Shown: positions 28,599 to 37,243 of the stretch, in pieces
How the letters are laid out: every line of letters begins with the position of its first letter
Position numbering within the stretch: position 1 is the stretch's first letter
NCBI GenBank assembly: GCA_041389495.1
Contig: JAWKRT010000003.1
Location: 418,576 to 482,575, forward strand
Length of the DNA stretch: 64,000 bases
Source of the DNA: Myxococcota bacterium
GTDB taxonomy: Bacteria; Myxococcota_A; UBA9160; UBA4427
Direction of reading: 5' to 3'
Notes under the pieces: model-generated
Database searches by the model: none
What the model was told of the DNA's origin: nothing
Seen by the model: the letters and a program-made list of their open reading frames with translations, nothing else
Program-made: the position numbers and the translations under genes

Positions 28599-29470
28599 GT
28601 CGCGACACGCGCGAGGAGCGGCGCGCCCGGCGCCGCGCGCGCCGCGAGGAGCGGCGCATGGCCGGCGACCAGATCGGCGTCGCCGCCCTGATCCCGAACC
28701 TCTTCACGACGATGAACCTGGCGGCCGGCTTCTACTCGATCGTGCTGTCGGGCTCGGGGCACTACGAGCGCGCGGCCGTCGCGCTGATCTTCGCGGCGGT
28801 GTTCGACATCCTCGACGGCCGGCTCGCGCGGATGGCGGGCGCGACGAGCCGCTTCGGCTTCGAGTACGACTCGATCGCCGACACCGTCTCGTTCGGCGTC
28901 GCTCCCGCGATGCTCGCCTTCCACGCCGGCAAGTTCACGGAGCTCGGTTGGACGGGCTGGGTGCTCGGCTTCATGTTCACCGCCGGCGCCGCGCTGCGGC
29001 TCGCGCGCTTCAACGTGACGCCGCAGCGCTATCCCGGCCGCTTCGAGGGGCTGCCGAGCCCGGCGGCCGCGGGCATGGTCGTCGCGACCGTGCTCTTCGT
29101 CGGCTTCCTGCGCGAGGCGGGCCTGTACGTGTCGGTGCCCGCGCTGTTGCCGGCGTTCGGGCTCGCCGCGCTCGGGCTCCTGATGGTGAGCCCGATCCCG
29201 TACCACAGCGGCAAGGAGGTGCGCCTCCACCGCCCGCAGACCGCGGCCGTGATCACGGTCTTCGCGGCGGCGGTCGTGTTGCTGAAGCCGGGCCTCACGC
29301 TGTTCCCGCTCGGCGTCGCGTACGTGCTCTCCGGGCCCATCGCCTGGCTGCGCCGCCGCCGCCGCGGGACGACGCTCGAGACGCTCGCCGAGGCGTCGGC
29401 GCGCGCCGAGTCGGCCACCGCGTCGCAGGCCGACGACGCGCACCCCGGGCCGCCGCACTCGCTCCACTGA
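28595..29470 (+). CDS. pssA: CDP-diacylglycerol-serine O-phosphatidyltransferase
   Basis: 291-residue CDP-alcohol phosphatidyltransferase. The metal-binding signature DGxxARx8Gx3Dx3D is perfect, from DGRLAR through GFEYDSIAD (about 72-95). Several TM helices follow. An Arg-rich cytoplasmic N-terminus (about 1-22) precedes NLFTTMNLAAGFYS. GTG start overlaps the psd stop, and together they form a phosphatidylethanolamine module. Confidence 0.95.
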   Translation: MSRDTREERRARRRARREERRMAGDQIGVAALIPNLFTTMNLAAGFYSIVLSGSGHYERAAVALIFAAVFDILDGRLARMAGATSRFGFEYDSIADTVSFGVAPAMLAFHAGKFTELGWTGWVLGFMFTAGAALRLARFNVTPQRYPGRFEGLPSPAAAGMVVATVLFVGFLREAGLYVSVPALLPAFGLAALGLLMVSPIPYHSGKEVRLHRPQTAAVITVFAAAVVLLKPGLTLFPLGVAYVLSGPIAWLRRRRRGTTLETLAEASARAESATASQADDAHPGPPHSLH

Positions 29471-29558
29471 TCCGACTCACCCGTCTCGCGGCGCCGGCCC
29501 GCGCGGCCCGCGTGCGCACCGGCCCGAGACCCGCACCCTCCGCAGCGAAGGAAGCTCC

Positions 29559-30638
29559 GTGGATCGCATCGTCCTCCTCCCCGGCGACGGCATCGGCCCC
29601 GAGGTCACGCGCGAGGCGCAGCGCGTGCTCGACGCCGTCGCGCGTCGGCACGGCATCGCGCTCGAGTACGAAGAGGCGGCGATCGGCGGCGCGTCGATCG
29701 ACGCGCACGGCACGCCGCTCACGCCCGCGGTCGTCGACCTCTGCCGCGCGAGTCGCGCGGTGCTGCTCGGCGCCGTCGGCGGCCCGAAGTGGGACGCGAT
29801 GCCCGTCGACACGCGGCCCGAGAAGGGCCTCCTCGGCATCCGCAAGGCGCTCGGCCTGTTCGCCAACCTGCGCCCGGCGAGCGTCTTCCCGTCGCTCGCG
29901 GCCGCGAGCGCGCTGCGGCCCGAGATCGTCGCGGGGATCGACATGCTCGTCGTGCGCGAGCTCACGGGCGGCCTCTACTTCGGCGAGCCGCGCGGGCGCG
30001 CGGTCGAGAACGGCCGCCGCATCGCGCGCAACACGATGGTGTACGACGAGGACGAGATCGCGCGCATCGCGCGCGTCGCGTTCGACGCCGCGCGACGGCG
30101 CCGCCACCACGTCACGCACGTCCACAAGCAGAACGTGCTCGAGGCCTCGCAGCTGTGGGTCGAGGTCGTCGAGGAGGTGGCGAAGGACTACCCGGACGTC
30201 GAGCTCGCGCACCAGCTCGTCGACTCCGCGGCCATGCTGCTCGTGCGCGAGCCGAAGCGCTTCGACGTGATCGTCACCGAGAACCTGTTCGGCGACATCC
30301 TGTCGGACGAGGCGGCGATGATCACGGGCTCGCTCGGCATGCTGCCGTCGGCGAGCCTCGCCGCGGGCGGCGTCGGGCTCTACGAGCCCGTGCACGGCTC
30401 GGCGCCCGACATCGCGGGCCGCGATCTCGCGAACCCGCTCGCCGCGATCCTGTCGGTCGCGATGATGTTCGAGCACACGTTCGACGCGCCCGCGGCGGCG
30501 GCCGAGATCCGCGATGCCGCGACGCGCGTGCTCGAAGAGGGCCACCGCACGGGCGACCTCGTGCTCCCGGGCGAGCGGCGCGACACGATCGGATGTCGCG
30601 CGATGGGCGACCTCGTGCTCGCGAGGCTCGGCGCGTGA
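29559..30638 (+). CDS. leuB: 3-isopropylmalate dehydrogenase
   Basis: 359-residue LeuB of leucine synthesis. Conserved features: LLPGDGIGPEV, GAVGGPKWD, the arginine-rich substrate site in IRKALGLFANLRP, ELTGGLYFGEPRG, the DIxSDEAAMITGSLGMLPSASL metal motif and PVHGSAPDIAGR. GTG start with GAAGGAAG upstream. Its stop overlaps the next gene as GTGA. leuCD are not in the window. Confidence 0.96.
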   Translation: MDRIVLLPGDGIGPEVTREAQRVLDAVARRHGIALEYEEAAIGGASIDAHGTPLTPAVVDLCRASRAVLLGAVGGPKWDAMPVDTRPEKGLLGIRKALGLFANLRPASVFPSLAAASALRPEIVAGIDMLVVRELTGGLYFGEPRGRAVENGRRIARNTMVYDEDEIARIARVAFDAARRRRHHVTHVHKQNVLEASQLWVEVVEEVAKDYPDVELAHQLVDSAAMLLVREPKRFDVIVTENLFGDILSDEAAMITGSLGMLPSASLAAGGVGLYEPVHGSAPDIAGRDLANPLAAILSVAMMFEHTFDAPAAAAEIRDAATRVLEEGHRTGDLVLPGERRDTIGCRAMGDLVLARLGA

Positions 30639-31660
30639 CGGCGCCCGCGCGCCGCGAAGGCCTGCGCATCGCCGTCGCGGGCGCGAGCGGCGCGGTGGGG
30701 AGCGAGCTCGTCGCCGTGCTCGGCGAGCGGCGCTTCCCCGTCGCGGAGCTCCTCCCGTTCGCGACCGATCGCTCGCTCGGCCGCGACGTCGAGATCGACG
30801 ACGAGGTGATCGCGATCGAGGCGGAGGCGCCGCCGCTGCGCGGCCTCGACCTGCTCTTCGTGTGCACGCCGCGCGGTGCCGCGCTCGACCTGGTGCGCGC
30901 CGCGCTGCGCGCGGAGGTCGCGTGCATCGACTGCTCGGGCGCGCTCGCGCGCTCGGCCGAGGTGCCGCTCGGGCTCGCCGACCGCAGCCCGGCCGCCGAG
31001 CTCGTGGGCGCGCCGCTCGTCGCCGCGCCGAGCGGCCCCGCGCTCGCGTGGGGTCGCGTGCTCGCCGCGCTCGACGACGCGGCCGGCGTCGAGCGCGTGA
31101 CGGGCACCGTGCTCCAGAGCGCCGCGCACGCGGGACGCGACGGCATCGAGGCGCTCTCCGACGAGACGGTCGCCGTGCTCGCGCAGCAGGAGCCTCCCGA
31201 GCCCGCCGTGTTCGCGGGTCCCGTCGCGTTCGACTGCCTTCCGCGCGAGACGGCCGCCGAGGCGGAGGCCGACGAGGACGCGCTCGCCGCCGAGCTCGCG
31301 CGCGTCGTCGCGCGCATCCTCGGGCGCGACGTCCCGCTCGACGCGGCGTTCGTGCAGGTGCCGGCCTTCGTCGGCGAGGCGAGTGCGCTCACCGTCGAGC
31401 TGCGCCGCGCGCTGTCGCCCGAGGAGGCGCGCGAGGTGCTCGCCAAGACGGCGGGCGTCGCGCTCCACCCGGCCGGCGACGCGCTGCTCGCCGGCCCGAC
31501 GCTGCGCGACGCGGCCGGCAGCGACGACGTCCTCGTCGGCGGCGTGCGGCGCGACCGCGCGCACGCGAACGGGCTCGCGCTCTGGCTCGTGGCCGACCCC
31601 GTGCGCATCGCGGCGAGCAACGCGGTCAAGCTCGCCGAGGCGCGCACGCAGCTGCACTGA
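30635..31660 (+). CDS. usg: USG-1-like aspartate-semialdehyde dehydrogenase homologue lacking active site
   Basis: 341-residue protein with the full Asd fold: GASGAVGSELVAVLGER nucleotide site, then a dimerisation domain. The catalytic residues are all changed. The NPNC loop reads APSG (131-134, Gly in place of the nucleophile Cys), the Gln-Xaa-Val-Ser-Gly loop reads QSAAHAG, and the substrate Arg and catalytic His near the C-terminus are Gln241 and Glu248. E. coli USG-1, encoded upstream of truA, is a similar inactive paralogue, and truA follows here too. Automatic pipelines would call this asd. I infer a non-catalytic role; the functional Asd must be elsewhere. Confidence 0.8.
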   Translation: MTAPARREGLRIAVAGASGAVGSELVAVLGERRFPVAELLPFATDRSLGRDVEIDDEVIAIEAEAPPLRGLDLLFVCTPRGAALDLVRAALRAEVACIDCSGALARSAEVPLGLADRSPAAELVGAPLVAAPSGPALAWGRVLAALDDAAGVERVTGTVLQSAAHAGRDGIEALSDETVAVLAQQEPPEPAVFAGPVAFDCLPRETAAEAEADEDALAAELARVVARILGRDVPLDAAFVQVPAFVGEASALTVELRRALSPEEAREVLAKTAGVALHPAGDALLAGPTLRDAAGSDDVLVGGVRRDRAHANGLALWLVADPVRIAASNAVKLAEARTQLH

Positions 31661-31674
31661 CGGCGGCGCCCGCG

Positions 31675-32484
31675 ATGCCGCGCTTCCGCTTCACGCTCGA
31701 GTACGACGGCGCGCGCTTCGCCGGCTGGCAGCGCCAGGGGCAGGGCGAGCGCACCGTGCAGGAGGAGCTCGAGCGCGCGCTCGCCGAGCTCGCGGGCGGG
31801 CGGCGCGTCGAGGCGATGGGCAGCGGGCGCACGGACGCCGGCGTGCACGCGCTCGCGCAGGTCGCGAGCGCGTGGCTCGACACCGCGCTCGATCCGGCGA
31901 CGCTGCAGCGCGCGCTCAACGCGAAGCTCCCGGCCGACGTCGCCGTGCTCGCCGTCGAGCAGGTCGCGGACGACTTCGACGCGCGCCGCGACGCGCTCGC
32001 GAAGCTCTATCGCTATGCCATCTGGAACGCCCCGCAGCGCTCGCCGCTGCGCGCGGCCCGCGCGCACTGGGTGCCGACGGGCGCGGACGGGCGCGGCCTC
32101 GACGTGGAGGCGATGCGCGAGGCCGCCGCGCAGCTCGTCGGCGAGCGCGACTTCGCCGCGTTCTGCGCCGCCGGCTCGAGCGTGGCGACGACGGTGCGGC
32201 GCCTCCTGCGCCTCGACGTCGTCGCGCGCGCGCGGCCGGAGGGGCGCGAGATCGAGATCGAGGCCGAGGGCGCGGGCTTCCTGCGCCACATGGTCCGCAA
32301 CCTCGCGGGAACGCTCGTCGAGGTGGGGCAGGGACGGCGCGCGGCGGGGTCGATGCCCGCGCTGCTCGCGTCGCGCGACCGCGGCGCTGCCGGGCCGACC
32401 GCGCCCGCCTGCGGGCTCGCGCTCGTCGCGGTCCGGTACGCCCGGGCCGGGGCCGCCGATTCCGCCGTGGAATCGGACGGTTGA
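31675..32484 (+). CDS. truA: tRNA pseudouridine(38-40) synthase TruA
   Basis: 269-residue TruA. N-terminal FRFTLEYDGARFAGWQRQ, the catalytic Asp54 in GSGRTDAGVHALAQVA, a middle segment DARRDALAKLYRY and FLRHMVRNLAGTLVEVG near the end are all canonical. It modifies the anticodon arm of many tRNAs. ATG at 31675, 14 bp after the preceding stop. The last codons overlap sequence that also reads TTGACG, just before the rplM promoter. Confidence 0.95.
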   Translation: MPRFRFTLEYDGARFAGWQRQGQGERTVQEELERALAELAGGRRVEAMGSGRTDAGVHALAQVASAWLDTALDPATLQRALNAKLPADVAVLAVEQVADDFDARRDALAKLYRYAIWNAPQRSPLRAARAHWVPTGADGRGLDVEAMREAAAQLVGERDFAAFCAAGSSVATTVRRLLRLDVVARARPEGREIEIEAEGAGFLRHMVRNLAGTLVEVGQGRRAAGSMPALLASRDRGAAGPTAPACGLALVAVRYARAGAADSAVESDG

Positions 32485-32509
32485 CGGGCGGATTCGCGGC
32501 CCCCGCACC

Positions 32510-32538
32510 TTGACTGCGGGCCGCCGAACCGGTACCCG
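32510..32538 (+). promoter_or_regulatory. rplM-rpsI promoter
   Basis: TTGACT (32510-32515) and TACCCG (32533-32538) are 17 bp apart. Transcription would start near 32545, giving a leader of about 150 nt before rplM. The pair resembles the tRNA-Val and metal-module promoters. Confidence 0.55.
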
Positions 32539-32697
32539 TTCGCGCTCCCGCGCGCCGGCCCGTTCGGCCGCGCCGGGACATTCCGAGCGATCCGATGCGA
32601 GCGGGCCCGGGAGACCGGGTCCGTTGCGTTGTGCGGTGCCGGCGGGGCCGGCGCCGCTCTCGACAACGGGCCCGACGAGGGCCGGAGGACACCCGCG

Positions 32698-33153
32698 ATG
32701 GGAGCTGCGGCTCACCGCGCGACGCAGAGCGCCCGGCCCGGCGAGGTCGAGCGCACGTGGTACGTGATCGACGCGGAAGACGTCGTGCTGGGGCGGCTCG
32801 CGACGCGCGTCGCGTCCGTGCTGCGCGGCAAGCACAAGCCCACCTTCACGCCGCACGTCGACACCGGCGACCACGTCATCGTGATCAACGCCGAGAAGGT
32901 GCGGCTCACCGGGCGCAAGCGCGAGCAGAAGCTCTACATCCGCCACACGCTGTACCCGGGCGGCATCCGCACGGTGACGGCGGACAAGCTGCTCGCCGGC
33001 CCGCACGCCGACCGCGCGGTGCGCAAGGCGGTGGAGGGCATGCTGCCGCGCAACTCGCTCGGCCGGCAGATGCTGACGAAGCTCAAGGTCTACGCGGGGC
33101 CCTCGCACCCGCACGCGGCGCAGAAGCCCGAGGAGCTCTCCCTTGATCAGTAG
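32698..33153 (+). CDS. rplM: 50S ribosomal protein L13
   Basis: 151-residue L13. Core motifs: WYVIDAEDVVLGRLATRVASVLRGK (start of the fold), DTGDHVIVINAEKVRLTGRK, LYIRHTLYPGG and MLPRNSLGRQMLTKLKVY. A 15-residue polar N-terminal tail is extra. ATG chosen for GGAGGACACC upstream; an earlier in-frame start would add 23 residues without matching the family. Overlaps rpsI by 11 bp. Confidence 0.96.
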   Translation: MGAAAHRATQSARPGEVERTWYVIDAEDVVLGRLATRVASVLRGKHKPTFTPHVDTGDHVIVINAEKVRLTGRKREQKLYIRHTLYPGGIRTVTADKLLAGPHADRAVRKAVEGMLPRNSLGRQMLTKLKVYAGPSHPHAAQKPEELSLDQ

Positions 33154-33535
33154 TGAGATCAATGCGACTGGCAAGCGAAAGACGGCGGTCGCGCGCGTGC
33201 GCCTGCGCCCGGGCGCGGGCCTCGTGCTCGTGAACGGCCGCCCGGCCGACGAGTACTTCGGGCGCGTCGGCGATCGCCTGCTCGTCGCGCAGCCGTTCGA
33301 GGTGACGAGCCTCGCGGGCCGCTACGACGTGCACGCCTCGCTCTCGGGCGGCGGTCCCACGGGCCAGGCCGGCGCGCTGCGCCACGGCATCGCGCGCGCG
33401 CTCGAGAAGCTCGACCCGAGCCAGCGCGCGACGCTCAAGCGCGCCGGGCTCCTCACGCGCGATCCGCGCAAGAAGGAGCGCAAGAAGTACGGTCAGAAGG
33501 GAGCGCGCGCGCGCTTCCAGTTCTCGAAGCGCTAG
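33143..33535 (+). CDS. rpsI: 30S ribosomal protein S9
   Basis: 130-residue S9. TGKRKTAVARVRLRPG at the N-terminus and the basic C-terminal tail ending ARARFQFSKR, which contacts P-site tRNA, identify it. It begins at TTG inside the end of rplM, with AGGAG about 8 nt upstream; no ATG or GTG exists before the conserved core, so the TTG start with an 11-bp overlap is the best reading and implies coupling to L13. Confidence 0.95.
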   Translation: MISSEINATGKRKTAVARVRLRPGAGLVLVNGRPADEYFGRVGDRLLVAQPFEVTSLAGRYDVHASLSGGGPTGQAGALRHGIARALEKLDPSQRATLKRAGLLTRDPRKKERKKYGQKGARARFQFSKR

Positions 33536-33596
33536 TCGCGCCTCGTCCGCGCGGCGTGCGCCCGAGCGGCGCGGCGCACGCGGAAGACTCGTGGAG

Positions 33597-33628
33597 ACGG
33601 GAGGCCGCGCGCGGCCTCCCGTTTCTCG
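33597..33628 (+). terminator. Intrinsic terminator after rpsI
   Basis: A perfect 12-bp inverted repeat (ACGGGAGGCCGC with GCGGCCTCCCGT) separated by 2 nt is followed by TTTCTCGTT. Position 60 bp after rpsI, stem strength and the T-rich tail make it the clearest Rho-independent terminator in the window. Confidence 0.8.
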
Positions 33629-33679
33629 TTCGGGGCGCGCGCGCGATCGCGCGGACGGGCCCCGACGAGGAGGACGGAC

Positions 33680-34717
33680 ATGCGGGTCGGCATCGCCGGC
33701 GCCAGCGGCTACACGGGCCTCGAGCTCGTGCGGCTCGTTCCGCGCCACCCCGAGCTCGAGCTCGTCGCGATCACGTCCGAGCAGCGCGCGGGCATGGCCG
33801 CGGGCGACGCCTTCCCCGGCCTGCGCGGCCTCGTCGACCTGCGCTTCGAGGGGCTCGACCCGAAGCGCCTCGCCGAGCGCGTCGACGTCGCGTTCTGCTG
33901 CCTGCCCCACGGCGGCTCGGCGCGCGCCGTCGCCGAGCTGCGCGCCGCGGGCGTCGTCGTGGTCGACCTCTCGGCCGACTTCCGGCTGCGCAGCCGCGAC
34001 GACTACGCGCGCTGGTACGGCGAGCACGCCGCGCCCGACCTGTTCGGCGCGGCCGTCTACGGCATCCCCGAGCTCCACCGCGCCGAGCTCGCCGGGGCGT
34101 CCTTCGCCGCAGCGGCGGGCTGCTACCCGACGTGCACGGTGCTGCCGCTCGCGCCCTTCCTGCGCGAGGGGCTCGTCGAGACGACGGGCATCGTGGTCGA
34201 CGCGAAGTCGGGCGTCTCGGGCGCGGGGCGCACGCTCGCCGACGGCTACCTGCTCGCCGAGCTCGAGGGCAACGCGCACGCCTACAAGCCGGGGAGCGTG
34301 CACCGCCACGTTCCCGAGATCGAGCAGGAGCTCGCGCTCGCGGCCGGCGTCGACGTGCGCGTCGCGTTCGTGCCGCACCTGCTGCCGACGACGCGCGGCA
34401 TGCTCGCGACGGTGTTCGCGCGCCCGAAGCGGCCGATGTCGAGCGCGGACGCGCGCGCCGTGCTCGAGCGCGCGTACGCGAACGAGCCGTTCGTGCGCGT
34501 CCTGCCCGAGGGCGAGACGCCCGCCATCGCATCGGTGCGCGGCACGAACTTCTGCGACGTCGCGGCCGTGTCGGACGAGCGCTCCGGTGCGCTCGTGCTG
34601 CTCTCGGCGATCGACAACCTCGGCAAGGGCGCGAGCGGGCAGATGATCCAGTGCCTGAACGCGATGCGCGGCTGGCCCGAGACGCTCGGGCTGCTCGCCG
34701 GCCCGCTCCTCCCGTAG
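33680..34717 (+). CDS. argC: N-acetyl-gamma-glutamyl-phosphate reductase
   Basis: 345-residue ArgC (type 1) of arginine synthesis. GASGYTGLELVRL nucleotide site, CLPHGGSA, LSADFRL, the catalytic Cys148 in AGCYPTC, and KSGVSGAGR. The C-terminal TNFCDVAAV and DNLGKGASGQMIQCLN are canonical. Strong GAGGAGGAC upstream of the ATG. It follows a terminator, so it probably has its own promoter, but none was convincing in the 50-bp gap. argJ lies 15 kb upstream. Confidence 0.96.
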   Translation: MRVGIAGASGYTGLELVRLVPRHPELELVAITSEQRAGMAAGDAFPGLRGLVDLRFEGLDPKRLAERVDVAFCCLPHGGSARAVAELRAAGVVVVDLSADFRLRSRDDYARWYGEHAAPDLFGAAVYGIPELHRAELAGASFAAAAGCYPTCTVLPLAPFLREGLVETTGIVVDAKSGVSGAGRTLADGYLLAELEGNAHAYKPGSVHRHVPEIEQELALAAGVDVRVAFVPHLLPTTRGMLATVFARPKRPMSSADARAVLERAYANEPFVRVLPEGETPAIASVRGTNFCDVAAVSDERSGALVLLSAIDNLGKGASGQMIQCLNAMRGWPETLGLLAGPLLP

Positions 34718-34843
34718 TCGCGCGCCGCGACGCAACGCCGTTTCACCAAGCGCGCGCGTCGCGCGTCGATCGACGTGCGCGCGCGGTGCGCGCGCGGTGC
34801 GCTGCGCGCGGGTGCGATCGCGACGATCGGGAGCTTGCTCCGA

Positions 34844-34873
34844 TTGACGCTCGCGAGACGAGCGGGCTATAAA
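34844..34873 (+). promoter_or_regulatory. Strong sigma-70-like promoter upstream of pyrG
   Basis: TTGACG (34844-34849) and TATAAA (34868-34873) with an 18-bp spacer. Each box is one base from consensus, the best match in the window. Expected transcription start about 34880, some 370 nt before pyrG. Confidence 0.7.
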
Positions 34874-34879
34874 CCGTCG

Positions 34880-35040
34880 AACCGAAGCCATGGGAGAGGC
34901 ATTGCGCGCCTTCACTGCTTCGCGCGTCCGTCACCGGCACGCGGGGAGCCGGGCGATTCCGCTCGGCGACCGGGTGCACGGGTGACGCCGCCGGTGCAGG
35001 CGGCGACGATCCCGGGACCGCGCGGTCCCTCCCTCCCGGT
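34880..35040 (+). ncRNA. Candidate small RNA or long 5' leader
   Basis: The strong promoter at 34844-34873 is followed, about 135 nt downstream, by a 16-bp perfect palindrome (GGGACCGCGCGGTCCC, 35014-35029) and a pyrimidine-rich stretch (TCCCTCCCGGTTCCCGTTCC). A transcript ending there would be about 160 nt. No match to 6S RNA or another known fold was recognised, and the tail is not a typical T run, so read-through into pyrG is equally possible. Confidence 0.35.
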
Positions 35041-35248
35041 TCCCGTTCCTCTCGCGAAGCCCTCCGCCGCGAACGCTCGTTCGCGCCGGGCGGGCGCGCG
35101 CGCGGGGTGCGGGGCGGTTCGCGACGCGGGCGGGGGGCGTGCCGCGTCGGCTCACGGGTTCGCGCTCTTCGAACCGCGCGCACGGCGAGCACGCCGACCG
35201 TCGACCGACGGCGGCGAGGCTCGACCGGCTGGGCGCTGAGGACGGCCG

Positions 35249-36871
<1,623 letters not shown>

Positions 36872-36901
36872 CGGGAGGGGCGAGGGCGGACGCGTCGGCG
36901 C

Positions 36902-36930
36902 TTGAACGCGCGATCGCTTTCGTCTACACC
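36902..36930 (+). promoter_or_regulatory. tRNA-Val/tRNA-Arg promoter
   Basis: TTGAAC (36902-36907) and TACACC (36925-36930), spacer 17 bp. Transcription would start about 7 nt before the tRNA. Good position and spacing. Confidence 0.65.
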
Positions 36931-36943
36931 CTGCGCTTCGCGT

Positions 36944-37020
36944 GGGACGTTAGCTCAGTTGGCTAGAGCACCGTGTTCACACCGCGGGGGTCGGAGGTTC
37001 GAATCCTCTACGTCCCACCA
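36944..37020 (+). tRNA. tRNA-Val (CAC)
   Basis: 77-nt cloverleaf. Acceptor GGGACGT pairs with ACGTCCC, then A and encoded CCA. D arm GCTC/GAGC. Anticodon stem CCGTG/CGCGG (one T-G pair) with loop TTCACAC and anticodon CAC at 36978-36980, reading GTG codons. T arm GGAGG-TTCGAAT-CCTCT. Confidence 0.95.
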
Positions 37021-37086
37021 CGCATCGCCCGCCGAATCGATGGATCCGAGCCTCTCGTCCCGCGCCGCGCGGGCCGCGGGCTCGCT

Positions 37087-37163
37087 GGCCCGGTAGCTCA
37101 GCTGGATAGAGCACCAGCCTCCGAAGCTGGGGGTCGCGCGTTCGAATCGCGCCCGGGTCACCA
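37087..37163 (+). tRNA. tRNA-Arg (CCG)
   Basis: 77-nt cloverleaf, 66 bp after tRNA-Val and probably co-transcribed. Acceptor GGCCCGG pairs with CCGGGTC (one G-T), then A and encoded CCA. Anticodon stem CCAGC/GCTGG with loop CTCCGAA, anticodon CCG at 37121-37123. T arm GCGCG-TTCGAAT-CGCGC. Confidence 0.96.
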
Positions 37164-37178
37164 TCCGCCGTTCGCGCG

Positions 37179-37202
37179 CCCGGTCGCGGGCCCGGTCGCG
37201 GG
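37179..37202 (+). repeat. Two tandem 12-bp repeats after tRNA-Arg
   Basis: CCCGGTCGCGGG occurs twice head to tail between tRNA-Arg and the convergent wax-ester synthase gene. Each unit starts and ends with complementary CCCG/CGGG, so small hairpins are possible. Function unknown. Confidence 0.6.
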
Positions 37203-37243
37203 CACGGGGACGCCGCTCGCGCCGCGCCGGGGGCGGCGCTGTC

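Larger units (their letters stand above)
34718..35248. other. Gene-free region before pyrG with promoter and hairpin
   Basis: About 530 bp without a credible gene. From left to right: GC palindromes near 34760-34800, a GGAGC/GCTCC hairpin (about 34830-34842), a strong promoter (34844-34873), about 140 nt of mixed sequence, a 16-bp palindrome (35014-35029) followed by C/T-rich sequence, then about 200 bp of GC-rich leader to pyrG. A 31-codon frame from ATG at 34890 has no support. This may be a long pyrG leader or a separate small RNA. Confidence 0.5.

Noticed and set aside
30635..31660. Functional aspartate-semialdehyde dehydrogenase
   Set aside because: The fold is right but NPNC, the QxVSG loop, and the Arg and His positions are all replaced, so I call it USG-1-like.
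34890..34985. 31-codon leader peptide before pyrG
   Set aside because: No ribosome-binding site, no biased codon content relevant to pyrimidines, and Arg-rich composition typical of chance frames.
34880..35040. 6S RNA before pyrG
   Set aside because: The promoter and length would suit it, but I could not fold the sequence into the long hairpin with central bubble, and no conserved 6S segment was seen.
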